A stretch of DNA of 14,257 bases, taken from NCBI GenBank assembly GCA_013423325.1, contig BLJB01000187.1, forward strand, positions 1 to 14,257, in the 5' to 3' direction. Every line of letters begins with the position of its first letter. Within the stretch, counting starts at the first letter, position 1. Positions 1-9,479 of the stretch are shown here, in pieces. This stretch comes from Usnea hakonensis (Eukaryota; Ascomycota; Lecanoromycetes; Lecanorales; Parmeliaceae). The notes beneath the pieces were generated by a model. The model saw only the letters and a list, made by a program, of their open reading frames with translations, was not told the DNA's origin and ran no database searches. The translations under genes and the position numbers were made by a program.

Positions 1-2905
1 CTCTACTACCCGAACTAGAATAACTACGGGAGGTTTAGCTACTATAGGGAAGTAGACGAGCTACTAGAGATAACTATAGGAGTAGATATAAAACTCGCGC
101 TTCCTAAGGACTCTATAATCTAGAGGGCGAGGGGTAGCGAAAGTATAATAGACCTCGTTTTTATAACGCTAGGACTAACTGAGGCAATAAAATTATATAG
201 AGTATATCTAGATCTATAGATAGGCTCCGATTACTTCCTAATATATATAGAGCTCGACCTATCGATAGAAGAAGCCCCTACTATTAGGAGAAGGGCGTAG
301 AAAATAGTAAAGCTAGAAGCCGTAAAAATCGCGATCTAAGAGCTAGTCTACTCTTTACCTCCTAGCTAGCTAAGGACTAGAGGAGAGATAGACGAATATC
401 TAGAGGATATTATAGTAGGCCTAAAGAAGGTAGTAGAAGAGACTATTCTATAGGCTAAACTATTAGATAGGGCTTAATCGTTCTAGGACTACGACTATAG
501 CGAGGCTACGTAGAAGGCGAAACGCCTCGCGGCCGAATACTAGAATAGCCGCGGAAACCGGGGAGAAGAGGAATAGTATACGGCTATAAAATACTAGAAT
601 AAGGTAATTAGTAGAGCTAAAACGCTCGACTTTAGGCGAGGAGTCTACGAAGTAGAAGAATTATAGAAGGGGATCTAGGGGCTAGCTAAGTAGACTAAAT
701 AGAGTAGTATAAACCTAAAGCTACTACCTAAGTTTCTAGTACTTAAAGACGGGGAAGCTAGTCTAGCGAGATCGTTCGAAGGTAAGGTAGTAGTATTTCG
801 AAGGACCTTCTTCCTATTACCCCTATAGGTAGACCTTACTAATATCGGGGATATAGTCTATCTAAACCCGGCGGAGATAACCGTAGAGTTAATAGAAAAG
901 GAGGTTAGGATAGTAATCTTCCGCCTAAAATAGGATAAGGCCCTAGGGATAGACGGGATATTAAATAGATTCCTAAGGTTGATCGCTAGTAAGGCCCTCC
1001 TATAGCTTACTAGGCTCTTCTAGGTATATATAGATCTAGGCTACTATCCGAAGGAGTTCAAAATCGCTAATACGATAGTCCTCTATAAACCGGGTAAAGA
1101 TAACTACTTAGAACCAAAGTTATACCGGCCGATCGCCTTACTAAGTACGTTAGGGAAGGCTCTAGAGATAGTCGTAGCTAAGAGACTTAGCGACTATACA
1201 GAGAAATATAACCTCCTCCCCCCGGAGCAGATAGGCGTACGGAAAGGCCGGTCTACCGAGATAGCCCTAGAAATAATAGTTAACGTAGTATATATAATAT
1301 AGGGTAGCGGTAAGTAGTATATAGCTAGCCTACTCTCTCTAGACGTAGCGGGGGTATTTAATAACGTGTCCTACGAGCGGCTTCTCTATAACCTTAAGTC
1401 TAAGGGGGTCCCCCCCTAGATAGTAAACTGGACGTCGAGCTTCCTTATAGAAAGAGTAATATAAATAACGCTAGGGTAGAAAATAAGCGAGGTAGAACTA
1501 GCGGAGATAGGGATCCTATAGGGGTCCCCGGTATCCCCTATACTATTCCTATTCTTTAACGTACCGCTTATTAAGGAGTACTCGAAGCTAAAGCTAAACC
1601 TTTAAATTAGCGGCTTCGTCGACGATATCTATCTATTAGTATATAGGAAGAGTATAGAAGCTAACTATATAACGCTTAAGATAGTCTACGAGGTATATCT
1701 AAAGTAGGCGAAGACGTATAGAGTAACTTTCGCCCCTAAGAAGTATAAGTTAGTCTACCTTACTAGAAGGTTAAAGCGCTTTAATATAAAAGCTATAGTA
1801 GACCTAGAAGTAACCGTTATAGAGCTAAAGGGTAGTATACGGGTACTAGGCCTATACGTAGATAGAAAATTAAGGTAGGGCCTTTACCTTAAGAAGGTAA
1901 AGGCTAAAATAGCGTCCTAATACCTCGCGCTATTAATAATAGCGGCCTCGATATAGGGAATAACTCTAAACCGAGTATATATAGTATACTAGGCTATAGT
2001 CCGACCGGCGATAATATACGCGGCGACTATCTAGTATAACCCGGCGGGTACGCGAGGAGCGATAAAGATACTAGGGAGATAACTAGGGATAACCTAGAAC
2101 AAGTACCTAAGATACGTCTCGGGAGTATATAAGATAATAAATACTAGGGAACTAGAGATAGAGATAGATATTCCCCCTATATAGGTCTCTTTAGACCTAG
2201 CGGTCCTCCGTTACTAAGTCCTTAGGGGTATATACGAGGTTACGAAAATTAGAAACGCACGTATCCGTAGAGTACTCCGGGAGAAGCGAGGTCGTAAGGT
2301 AAAGGTACTATTAGTACCTACGATAGAGAAGTACTTATAGGCCGAGGGTGCCCTCCCTAGGGGAGGGTAGGAATAATACGACGTAAGGAAGAGAGAAAGG
2401 AAGGAGACAGAGGCGATAAGAGGAAGAGTATAGGGCTAGGGTAATATAGTCTAGCGCACCCTATAGGAAGGCTACTATACGGGTATACCCGAAAATAAGA
2501 GGATACTAGCTTAGGGTCCTAAGGACTAGAAAACGAGGAGAANNAAAGCCGAAAGCTCCGCCCTAATCTAGATACGAATAGAGAAGATCGGGCTAGTATA
2601 GTTCCTCTTCCGTTATAAGGTCCCGGGTATCTATATAGCTAGCTACGAATACGGCTAGCTAAAATAGGATACTAAATATATCCTTATCTTCTATCCGAGG
2701 CTAGGATAATTTAGACTAGTACTTCTGGAGTCCGCGGGAACTAGTAACCTACGGAGAATACTAACTACCCTAAGAGAGGCGAGGGCGTTAACTAGATAGC
2801 TAATTTAATCCGGCCTCCTAGGCTAATATTCCCTAGTAAAAGACTAGTTATATAAGGGTAGAGCGGCCTAAAGGACGCTAGTATCGATATAAAGGGGGTA
2901 GAGGA
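1..2905 (+). pseudogene. LINE ORF2 remnant: endonuclease end, reverse transcriptase, C-terminal CCHC knuckle
   Basis: ORF2 normally nicks target DNA and reverse-transcribes the element's RNA there. Frame 1 carries recognisable protein from base 1 to about 2905 with dozens of TAG/TAA stops. The endonuclease end shows NNYGRFS (25-45), RARGSESIIDLVF (about 124-162) and GSDY (223-234), where the family has the catalytic GSDH. The RT spans roughly 880-1900. Motif A reads SLDVAGVFNNVS with its Asp at 1342-1344, and motif C reads FVDD at 1615-1626, intact. The C-terminal knuckle lies at 2560-2700 and is listed separately. Landmarks at 121, 1615 and 2584 share one frame, so decay was by substitution. 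Most stops are explained by CAG, CAA or TGG codons converted to TAG or TAA. Two undetermined bases lie at 2543-2544. Not functional. Confidence 0.88.
2560..2745 (+). other. LINE C-terminal zinc-knuckle remnant with all ligands mutated
   Basis: The translation reads EKIGLV, then FLFRYKVPGIYIASYEYG, then TKYILIFYPRL. This matches the C-terminal segment of Tad-like ORF2 proteins, where a C-x-C...H...C cluster follows a K(I/T)GLxxFL helix. The four ligand positions (codons at 2644, 2650, 2677 and 2692) are all TAC or TAT, encoding Tyr. TGC/TGT to TAC/TAT and CAT to TAT are single RIP-type transitions. Assignment of the ligands rests on recall of the family. Confidence 0.75.
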
Positions 2906-3051
2906 ATATAAGCGTAGGAGGTACCGAGCGATAGTAGTCGAAAGTAGTATATAGACTTAAAATAGTAGAGATAAGTAGGAGTATAGTAAGGTTTTTTACC
3001 CTGATAGTAGTAATACTATAAAGGTTTCCCTTATATCATTACTATAGAGCT
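2906..3051. other. Unassigned sequence between LINE coding region and inverted repeat
   Basis: Non-coding, with no ORF, RNA gene or repeat recognised. It is probably the LINE 3' UTR plus flank. It contains a T-run followed by ACCCTGATAG near 2993-3008. RIP depletion continues but is slightly weaker after about 3000. Confidence 0.4.
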
Positions 3052-3111
3052 TCCTATAATTATCTTTCATATAGTTAGATAGACACGAGTATGAATTCCA
3101 ATCCAATCCAA
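3052..3111 (+). repeat. Left arm of a 60-bp inverted repeat
   Basis: Its reverse complement recurs at 14198-14257 with 57 of 60 bases identical. The three differences, at positions 4, 5 and 19 of the arm, are all transitions. The inner end is a short CCAAT-type tandem (CCAATCCAATCCAA). The arm keeps several CpA sites, unlike the DNA on its inner side. Similarity stops exactly at 3111/14198 on the inside. The outer limit is unknown because the right arm reaches the window edge. It could be the TIR of a DNA transposon or two unrelated inverted copies of a short repeat. Confidence 0.8.
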
Positions 3112-5176
3112 ATAGTATATTCTATATTAAAATAATATTCGTATAAGCGGCCTTAGTAGATAATAGATATTTTAATAGTAGTAAATTAGTACCCTTAAAA
3201 GGCTTTACTAGGTATTAATTTATCTATTATAGTAGATTTAATAATTTAGACTAAAAATATATTAATAGGCTTAAATATATTAGTAGCTTTACGCTTTTAA
3301 CTTATTATTATAGGCTTCTAATAATATAAGAGGTACTAATATAGCTTATTATTAGATATAAATTTAGTATAATAGTATCTATATACGAATATAAAAGGCT
3401 TCGAAGCTTTTAGTAAGATTATAAAATAGGTTTCGATAATATTATTAGACTTATTAGACTAGTCGTTAAAGTCTTCTATAGATACTTTATTAGGCTATAT
3501 ATCTTTATAAGTTATAGTATCTCGATAGTAGGAGTTATAGAAATTATCTTTATATTATTAATAGATATTTTAATTATCTAGTAACGTATTTTCTTAGTTA
3601 TTAGATAATATATTACTATAGTATACTTTAGTATTACTAGTATTACTATTTAAAGTAAACGGCTTATAGTAAGGATTTTTATTATAGTCTCCTATTTTTT
3701 AGCCTTATACTTAATTCTAGTTCCTATATAGCTTCTAATACGGGTTTATATTTATATTTAGAAGACCGAAAGCTTATTACGGCTATAACTAATATAGCTA
3801 GTACGGCCGATACTACTATTATTACTAAGAGTTAATATTGCTCTAATATAGTATATTACTCTAATATCGATATAGAGTCGGAGTACTATAAGGCCTTAAC
3901 TATAATAGAGGCCTATTACTATATCTATATTACTATCTATACTAAGGAGGATAATATAATAGGCTACTACTACTAGCTTACTAAGAACGAAATAAAGATT
4001 AATACTAACCTTAATTCTAATATTATAGTAAAGGATATTAATATTAAGGCTAATTTAAGTAATAAGGTACCTTATTATTAGGCCTATACTTAACTCGTCT
4101 ACTAGCGTATACCTACTACTTATACTTTCTATTATTAAGCTCTAATAGAAAAAAGTCGAGAGTAGATCTCTTAATAGGGCGGACTAGGAATATATAGAGG
4201 CTTAGATTAATATTAGTATAAATTATATCTAATTATAATAATATATTATTAATATCTATATCTTTAGTAGTACGGAGTATATATTAAATAAAGTTATAAG
4301 GCTCCCTTTTTATAGTAGTATCTTATATAGTATATAACTCTTTTAATAATAACTCTATAGTAATAAAGGAAGATTATTTAAAGTATTTAATAAGCTATTT
4401 AGTCTACTTATTAAGACTATTATTATAAGTAGTAAGATAACGCTAGTTATTAGATAACTTAGATATCTACTAGGATAATACGATATTATAAAGACTTAAT
4501 TAAAGGTTATCCCGTACTATTTTAGAATCTCTAGTAACTAAAAGTTATTTTACTCTATTAATAAATAAATAGATATTATAGAAAAAGATATCTTTTCTAG
4601 TATATTTAATTATAGTACTAATATAAATTATCTTATTATTATAATTCGGGTTAAAAAAGTCTAAATTATTAATAATCTATTTTATAGATACGATAGTAGC
4701 GGGCGTTCTAAGAGTAGTATTAGTAGTAGTAAGGCGAGTAACTACTTATTCTATTATAATAGAAACTAATAAATTAATAATATAGCGGATTACGTCTTCG
4801 TCTATTATAATAAAAGATAAATTTAAACTAACTAGCCTATATATTAATAATTCTAATAGAGTATAACTAAGAGTAAGACGTACGTCTATAGGCTCGTATT
4901 ATTTAAAGAATTATATATAGATAAGAGTCTTTCTAAAGTTTACTATATATTATAGGAAAGCTTAGACTAATTAATATAAATAGTCTATATCCTTATTCTA
5001 ACTAGAGGGGTATAGACTTAATAAATTATCTAATTAGATAATAACTATCTTAGAAGGACGAGGATAGTTAGAAGTAAAATATAATATAGTAATATTAACC
5101 TCTTATAGGATTTTAGAAGCCTTATTAGTAGCTTTAGCGAATACTTCTATCTAATATATAATCTTAATAAGAGCTA

Positions 5177-5197
5177 TATTACTAAATCTAAAAAGTT
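5177..5197 (+). repeat. Left TIR of the TA-flanked element
   Basis: Reads TATTACTAAATCTAAAAAGTT. It pairs with the reverse complement of 5822-5842 at 17 of 21 positions, and at every mismatch this arm carries the RIP product (T or A). Confidence 0.85.
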
Positions 5198-5589
5198 TAT
5201 TTCCGTAAGGATTTCGCTGGGTACGCACAGTTAGCACGATTTAGTAGACTTAGTAGACTTAGCCTATATCTAACTCTATACGCGAGGTTAGTAAGTCCGC
5301 CTTGCGATACGTACGATCCGCAGGATCTATATAATTCGCATAATTCGCAAAATTCGTAAAATTTAAAAATAATTTATATAAAGTTCTTTTAAGACTTAGT
5401 TAATATAGTCTTTATAATATATATATAATAGGCTTACTAATACGGGCCTATAACGGGCCTATAACGCGCGTATATAATTTTTAAAAAAATTCGATTTAAA
5501 CTATTTTTAGAATTATAGCGTTATTATTTATAGCGCTAGAGACTACCCGTTATTCTCGCTAACTTTAATTTTAGCGTTAACTTTATTTT

Positions 5590-5646
5590 AGCGTCTCGCT
5601 TAATTTTTAGCGTCTCGCTTAATTTTTAGCGTCTCGCTTAATTTTT
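5590..5646 (+). repeat. Tandem repeat, 3 x 19 bp, inside the TA-flanked element
   Basis: The unit AGCGTCTCGCTTAATTTTT occurs three times in perfect tandem, preceded by degenerate AGCGTTAAC-type copies from about 5573 and followed by a long T-run (about 5650-5670). Perfect identity suggests recent slippage expansion. No function is evident. Confidence 0.9.
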
Positions 5647-5786
5647 ATTTTATTTTTTTTTTTTTTTTTCTCCCTTGCTAATCGCCTAAATTCCCTAAGA
5701 ATAGCAAAGTTACTATACTGATCGTGCGTATTTTCTGCTATTAGCAGGGTCGACTTGCTAATCGTGCGGATTTTTTGCGAATCTCC

Positions 5787-5802
5787 CGAATCGCGCGATT
5801 CG
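5787..5802. repeat. 16-bp perfect palindrome in the TA-flanked element
   Basis: CGAATCGCGCGATTCG is its own reverse complement and lies 20 bp inside the right TIR. Related CGAAT/ATTCG pieces occur nearby (5778-5806, 5335-5360). It is CpG-rich and contains no CpA, so it would resist RIP. It could be a subterminal binding site; this is speculative. Confidence 0.7.
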
Positions 5803-5821
5803 CAATTTGATATTCCGCAGG

Positions 5822-5842
5822 AACTTTTCAGATTTGGTGATG
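5822..5842 (-). repeat. Right TIR of the TA-flanked element
   Basis: Reads AACTTTTCAGATTTGGTGATG on the plus strand. It retains CA and TG dinucleotides that are mutated in the left arm, so it is probably closer to the ancestral TIR (starting CATCACCAAATC). Confidence 0.85.
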
Positions 5843-6196
5843 TATAGAAGGCTCTAGAGTAGCCTCCTACGATCGGCCGGTAAGGGGGTCTGGCGAGTTG
5901 GAACGTAAGGTAGACTATAAGGTAGCTAAAGTAGCCACTAATATAAAGAAGTAACAAATTAAGTAATTAAAGGTAATAGTAGATATACTAATTACTAAGT
6001 ATAGGTAATAGTAAATAAGACTATAATAATTTAATTAATAAAGCCTTTAGTAACTAGACGAATTTGAAATAATAAAGTAATAGTATAATAAGGAAGTAGT
6101 ATAGCGGAAGTAATAGTACTACGGTAGTAGTAATAGTAGGACCTAGTCTGGTACCGTAAGAGCTAGTAACGTGATCGACTTGGTATTACTACTACT

Positions 6197-6289
6197 TATT
6201 GTAGTGGTAGCGAAATGTGAATAGTTAAATAAGTCTATTATTCATATAAATATATTGTATATAAAGTGAATAAATTGAGTGAATATAAG
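6197..6289 (-). repeat. Old Gypsy 5' LTR, part 1 (split by the younger insertion)
   Basis: Aligns with the first 93 bp (plus-strand orientation) of the younger 226-bp LTRs, with RIP-type changes, for example TATTGTAGTGG for TGTTGCAGTGG. It stops at 6289, where the younger LTR starts afresh. The missing part resumes at 13811-13816. The leader DNA to its left (GATCGACTTGGTATTACTAC) matches that beside the younger 5' LTR at 13561-13584, which shows this was a 5' LTR. Confidence 0.88.
6285..6289. repeat. Target-site duplication ATAAG, left copy
   Basis: ATAAG directly abuts the younger element at 6290 and is repeated at 13811-13815 directly after its other end. Five bp is the usual Ty3/Gypsy duplication length, and it falls within the old LTR at the same LTR position on both sides. 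Confidence 0.85.
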
Positions 6290-6515
6290 TGTTGCAGTGG
6301 TAGCGAAATGTGAATGGTTGAACAAGTCTATTGTTCATGTGAATCTATTGTGTGTAAAGTGAATAAATTAAGTGAATACAAGTCTAAGTGAATATGGCCT
6401 ATTTATATACATGGATCTAGGACTAGTCCCAAATGGGACTTAGTGTAATTATAGAAGAAGCAAGAGCTATAGCTACGGTAGCCTTCCATATATAAGGCCT
6501 ACGGCAGCTATAACA
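6290..6515 (-). repeat. 3' LTR of the younger Gypsy element
   Basis: Starts TGTTGCAGTGG and ends GCTATAACA on the plus strand, and is the same length as the copy at 13585-13810. It contains the inverted repeat AGTCCC-AAAT-GGGACT (about 6425-6440) and, read on the minus strand, a TATA-like run TATATAAATAGG (about 6398-6409). Several GTGAAT words are repeated in its left half. Confidence 0.92.
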
Positions 6516-6860
6516 GGATGCCACGAATCACAAAATACCATCGCCTCGATAGCGAATACGGGTATAGCAATACGGCATATAGTATATAGGGTAGTAAGCT
6601 AACTTAGATACTTTGGCCGTAGTGCAAAAGCCGATTTGGATATATAATATAGGTGCATTGCGACAATCGACGATACTTGTTATTACCGCACGAAGGCTTC
6701 AGAAGCCTCTCGCAGCTCCGACAGGTAAGCATATACATCTCTTGGGAGAGCCTATGACCGATCATGCTAAGTAGTAACTTTGGTTATCGACTCTACCTAG
6801 TCGGTAAAAGAATATAATATACTACGGAAAGTAACGATTCTACCTTCTATCGCGATCTAA
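6516..6860 (-). other. 3' untranslated region between chromodomain and 3' LTR
   Basis: No coding similarity. CpA and TpG are retained much better here than in the flanking coding DNA. A perfect short inverted repeat GGCTTC-A-GAAGCC lies at 6695-6707. No obvious polypurine tract abuts the LTR: the minus strand reads GTGGCATCC just before it. Confidence 0.5.
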
Positions 6861-6889
6861 TTAGTAATCCCTAAAGTATTACTATATAG

Positions 6890-7051
6890 TCTTTCGTATT
6901 CGTCTAATACCTTAGTATCTACGACATCTCTTTCGGGTTACTAGGTATCGTATTCGGGGCTAAATCCTTTCTATCTAATTAGGTACTAGGTAGACTATTC
7001 TCTACCTTTTCTAACTTTCCTTTTCCGTATTAGCTTCTTAACTTCGTATTC
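6890..7051 (-). other. Integrase C-terminal chromodomain remnant
   Basis: Fifty-four codons read EYEVKKLIRKRKVRKGRE, a stop, then YLIR-stop-KGFSPEYDT-stop and finally VLDEYER. This fits the chromodomain pattern EYEVExIl...YLVRWKGY...TWEP. The two tryptophans expected in RWKG and DTW are TAG stops (TGG to TAG). Such domains direct chromovirus integration to methylated-histone heterochromatin. They define the chromovirus lineage, which makes this the best clue to the element's placement. Confidence 0.85.
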
Positions 7052-7119
7052 CGTCTTACCCTTAACGGTTACTAGTGGCGGTGGTAACCTAGTACGGCGA
7101 TAGGGATCAAGTCTCGGGT

Positions 7120-7310
7120 CTATAGCAGGTTCGAGTTGTGCTACCGAAACGACATTATAGATCATCATATTCCCTAGGAGCTCTAATTAATACGCCAACC
7201 GTCCAATTCGCTTAATAATCTTTAAGGGACCTACCAGTTAGGGACCTATTTTCTTCGGTCCCCCCGCAGGTATTTTATAGCCCTTATAGAGGCGTAAATT
7301 AATATAATTA
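7120..7310 (-). other. GPY/F module of the integrase C-terminus
   Basis: Reads NNYINLRLYKGYKIPAGGPK, then KIGP, LVGPLKIIKRIGRLAY and VVSVAQLEPA. This matches the chromovirus module (VxLxLHKGYKIP...GPFKILxRIGxLAYRL...SVAQLEP) that precedes the chromodomain. Conservation is good and it stays in frame with both neighbours. Confidence 0.82.
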
Positions 7311-7669
7311 TTAACTACAAAGTACTAGGGTTAGTGGTTATTATCGTAATACTATTTTATTCTTATTACGGCGAAAGCGATGGCATCTTTTACGTCTATA
7401 TATAACGGTTAGTATATAGATATAGATATAGGCTTCGAGGGTATAGTAGGACTAATAGTAGGTAGAGTAATTATAGAAGGCTAATAGGTAGCTAAAGCCT
7501 TATATTAGTTTTACCTTCTAGTAATAGCTAGGTTTACGGCAATAACGGAAGACTCTTTATATAGATATAGAGTAGTTATAGAAGGCTTCTAAAGATACGG
7601 ATCTATAGAAGCCTTTAATATAGTATTATAAGAGTTTGAAGGCTTTTGTAGACTAGGTATAGAAGCCTT
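7311..7669 (-). other. Low-complexity KPS/KAS-rich linker in the integrase C-terminal region
   Basis: Between the integrase core and the GPY/F module, the polyprotein frame runs about 120 codons of Ser, Pro, Ile and Lys-rich sequence with repeated KASI, KPS and SITTL-like words, ending in YIDVKDAIAFA. At the DNA level this appears as many copies of GAAGGCTT(C/A) or its complement (7420-7675). The tail DAIAFA...K.YYDNNH-P resembles the usual entry into GPY/F. The linker is longer than I expect in this family and may be an expanded repeat. Confidence 0.6.
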
Positions 7670-8640
7670 CTATAGACGGGTAGATATTACGGTAGTACTA
7701 GTACGTAATAGGATTTCCTCTATGTCCTCCCCTAGGCCTCTCCTATTTGCCGCAATAGTATTCGGTATATCAGCTTGCTCCATTAGAGTCTTATTAGTAT
7801 TAGGCCTTAACAGATCTAGTGCTTCTCTTATTCGGAAGCCGTAGAGAACTTGTATTAGCGCCAATACGGTAGACGAATATTTAATGGAATTATTTAGAGC
7901 GGTAGTTATCTTAGATAATATACTAGGCTATAGTTTAATATTATTAAGGGTAGTAAGGTAGTATCTTAAGGCGATTTTAACTATCTAGTTAGTCCTCTCA
8001 GAAGTACCATCCGTCTAGAGGTAGTATATTAACGAGTAGAGCAAATCTACTTTTAGTACTATAAAGATAGCTCTCTATAGTTTACTAATAAACTTGCGGT
8101 CTCGATCTGATAGTAGAGCTCTAAATAGACCCTAGTTTAGTTCGGCTAGCTTGTCTAGTAACTTAATAGCCTATTCGGTTACCGTAAAAATAGATTTGCC
8201 TAGTATTAGTATAACGGCTTTAGAAAACTTATCTATTACTAATATAATATAATCTTCTCCTACGGTAGTTATAGGTAAGGTAAGGATAAAGTTAATACTT
8301 AGTATATAGAAAGGTCTAGACGGTGAATAGATAGACTACAAAGACCCGTAGGGTTTATATTAAGGGGTCTAATTATACTAGTATATAGGGTAGTACCGAA
8401 TGAATTTATAAAGCTTCTTAGAAAGGTTATAGACGTATAGACCCTTAGTTATCCTTTCATATATTCGAGCGTAACCTGGATATCCGAGTTTGTCGTATGC
8501 AAGTTGGAATACATCCTTTTCTAGAGCCGTTGGAATACATAGACGGAGGCCCTTTTCATCGTTATTGAAGTATAGTAGCTCGTCTATTAACACGTACGGC
8601 AATGTGGTAGCGTTATTATCCAATTTTGCGTTAGCTTCAA
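7670..8640 (-). other. Integrase (zinc-binding and DDE core) remnant
   Basis: The N-terminal zinc domain (8378-8623) reads LCIPTALEKDVFQLAYDKLGYPGY and FIRYYPIY. The HHCC ligands of the family are all Tyr. The core follows with KPYGSL, then PSRPFYILSINFILTLP (about 8270-8340), where the first catalytic Asp of TxDFI is Asn, and ILVIDKFSK. The second Asp survives in SDRDRKF (about 8080-8110) and the Glu in YTDGTSERTN (about 8015). The core ends with LYGFRIREALDLLRP (about 7800-7850). Integrase would insert the cDNA into chromosomes; this copy could not. The frame is shared with the rest of pol. A plus-strand reading frame at 8490-8678 is only the shadow of the zinc domain. Confidence 0.87.
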
Positions 8641-8779
8641 CTATATGGATAATTCTGCTCCATCTGTTATTGCGGTAGCCCTCTTATATGCGTTACCGAA
8701 AGATATCAGATATAGTAATAAGGCTAACTAGGAATATATTAATTTAGTCGAGGATAGAGTTACTTTTAGATCGATATAA

Positions 8780-9400
8780 GGAAGATCGACTGGCTAGTCT
8801 CGATAGAGTATCTAGTACTATATTCTGTTTGCCTACCTTGTGGCGTACCTCGATTCGAAAGCGCTATAAGTACTCTGACGCACGCACAAGACGCAGATTG
8901 AGCTTTTCTATTGATGTAGTATTTAAACTGCTCTGCCGCACGATGCCTAGGGTTACCGAATAGTCGGTATAGACGATTATTACCTTACTAGAGGCTTTAA
9001 TTAGATACCTTACTTTCTTAATAACCTAGACTAGTCCAGCTACCTCCAGTTTAGTCGGCTAATAGCGTATTTCGGCCGATATTAATTACCTAGACAGGAA
9101 CAAAATAGGTTGCAATGACTTCTATTTAGGGGCTTCGGTAAAGGCTTCGTTAGATTTTGCTACCTCAGAGTTTAATGACCTTACGGTAAACGCTTTGTCT
9201 GTTACGGTAGGCTTCTACAGCTTTGGATCATCTATTTTAGTATAGTAAACGTGAGCGCCAAAACCGAACTCTTTACTAGTATCGAGATCAATGAAAAGTT
9301 GCCTGCTTGGATCGTGGTAATACAATAGAGTCGGGCGAGCAAAAATCCCTTGTAGCTGGTAGTAAGCATTCAATTCTTTCGGTATAGGCATGTGCAACTA
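8780..9400 (-). other. RNase H domain remnant
   Basis: The longest open stretch (9215-9397) reads LQGIFARPTLLYYHDPSRQ, then FIDLDTSKEFGFGAHVY, the start of the chromovirus RNase H with its first catalytic Asp (DLDTS) present. Downstream come FLSR-stop-L, SAEIRY (about 9050-9105), KVIVYTDYS (about 8958-8985) and VGKQNIVLDTLSRLASR (about 8790-8840). RNase H degrades the RNA of the RNA/DNA hybrid. The 9090-9660 part is nearly free of RIP damage while flanking parts are heavily hit. Confidence 0.87.
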
Positions 9401-9479
9401 AGATCTGCCGGCTTCAGATTTGCGCGCACTCCCCGTAGTGTGCTTGCAATTTCTGTTGAGCATCGTCTTTCTTTCTTAC

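Larger units (their letters stand above)
1..3051 (+). mobile_element. 5'-truncated (by window) Tad-like non-LTR retrotransposon (LINE), RIP-mutated
   Basis: Remnant of a fungal LINE entering from the left edge, so its 5' part lies outside the window. The order endonuclease, reverse transcriptase, C-terminal zinc knuckle, with no RNase H recognised, fits the Tad clade of ascomycete LINEs. Coding similarity ends near 2905. The stretch 2906-3051 is probably its 3' UTR or flanking DNA, and no poly(A) tail or target-site duplication is visible to fix the end. The sequence is GC-moderate and keeps many CpG sites but has almost no CpA or TpG, as RIP would leave it. Sure of the LINE identity; clade placement is by motif recall only. 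Confidence 0.85.
5177..5842. mobile_element. 666-bp non-autonomous TIR element (MITE-like) flanked by TA, inserted in old gag
   Basis: The younger gag copy provides an empty site: GAGCTATAAAGGGCTCTAG near 13236-13254 corresponds to GAGCTA, then this element, then TATAGAAGGCTCTAG in the old copy. A TA dinucleotide lies on each side (5175-5176 and 5843-5844). The ends are 21-bp inverted repeats (5177-5197 and 5822-5842) matching at 17 of 21 positions, with all four differences RIP-type transitions. TA duplication is typical of the Tc1/mariner superfamily, but that placement is inference. No transposase is encoded. A minus-strand reading frame at 5619-5957 crosses the right end into gag and is not a gene. 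Inside are a 19-bp tandem repeat, a T-run and a 16-bp palindrome. Confidence 0.85.
3112..6150 (-). pseudogene. Old gag and start of protease, RIP-destroyed and interrupted
   Basis: Counterpart of the gag half of the younger polyprotein. The capsid-like LGFF segment lies near 4645-4662 and the leader-proximal gag motif (SNSPDPLTGRS, then ATLEPS) just right of 5842. At the left end the protease start is still readable as EYYFNIEY against EYCFDTGY in the younger copy, so the DTG active-site triplet has become NIE by RIP-type transitions. The coding sequence is broken by many stops, by small indels relative to the younger copy around 3390-3480, and by the TA-flanked insertion at 5177-5842. No function remains. 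The original start codon cannot be placed. Confidence 0.8.
3112..6289 (-). mobile_element. Old Ty3/Gypsy element, 5' portion only (family as the younger copy at 6290-13810)
   Basis: On the minus strand this holds, from right to left, the first part of an LTR (6197-6289), leader, gag and the first residues of the protease. It aligns along its length with 11205-13584 of the younger element, apart from a 666-bp insertion at 5177-5842. The similarity ends at 3112, right against the inverted repeat, where the protease begins. Reverse transcriptase, integrase and the 3' LTR are absent. The remainder of its 5' LTR lies at 13816-13954, beyond the younger element. Differences from the younger copy are overwhelmingly C-to-T or G-to-A, and CpA and TpG are almost gone, so it has been hit by RIP harder or more often. 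Confidence 0.88.

Noticed and set aside
3112..5950. A long direct repeat acting as an LTR of a giant element with 11205-13584
   Set aside because: The repeated sequence is coding (gag and protease start), and true 226-bp LTRs with TG/CA ends are present.
5619..5957. 112-codon minus-strand reading frame
   Set aside because: It runs from old gag through the right TIR into the T-run and 19-bp repeats of the TA-flanked element; the poly-Lys tail is the T-run. It shows no family resemblance.
6197..6515. Tandem LTR duplication or a single longer LTR
   Set aside because: The first part ends at ATAAG and its continuation is found after the same ATAAG on the far side of the younger element, so it is a split old LTR.
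8490..8678. 62-codon plus-strand reading frame
   Set aside because: It is opposite the integrase zinc domain, whose minus-strand translation is clearly conserved.
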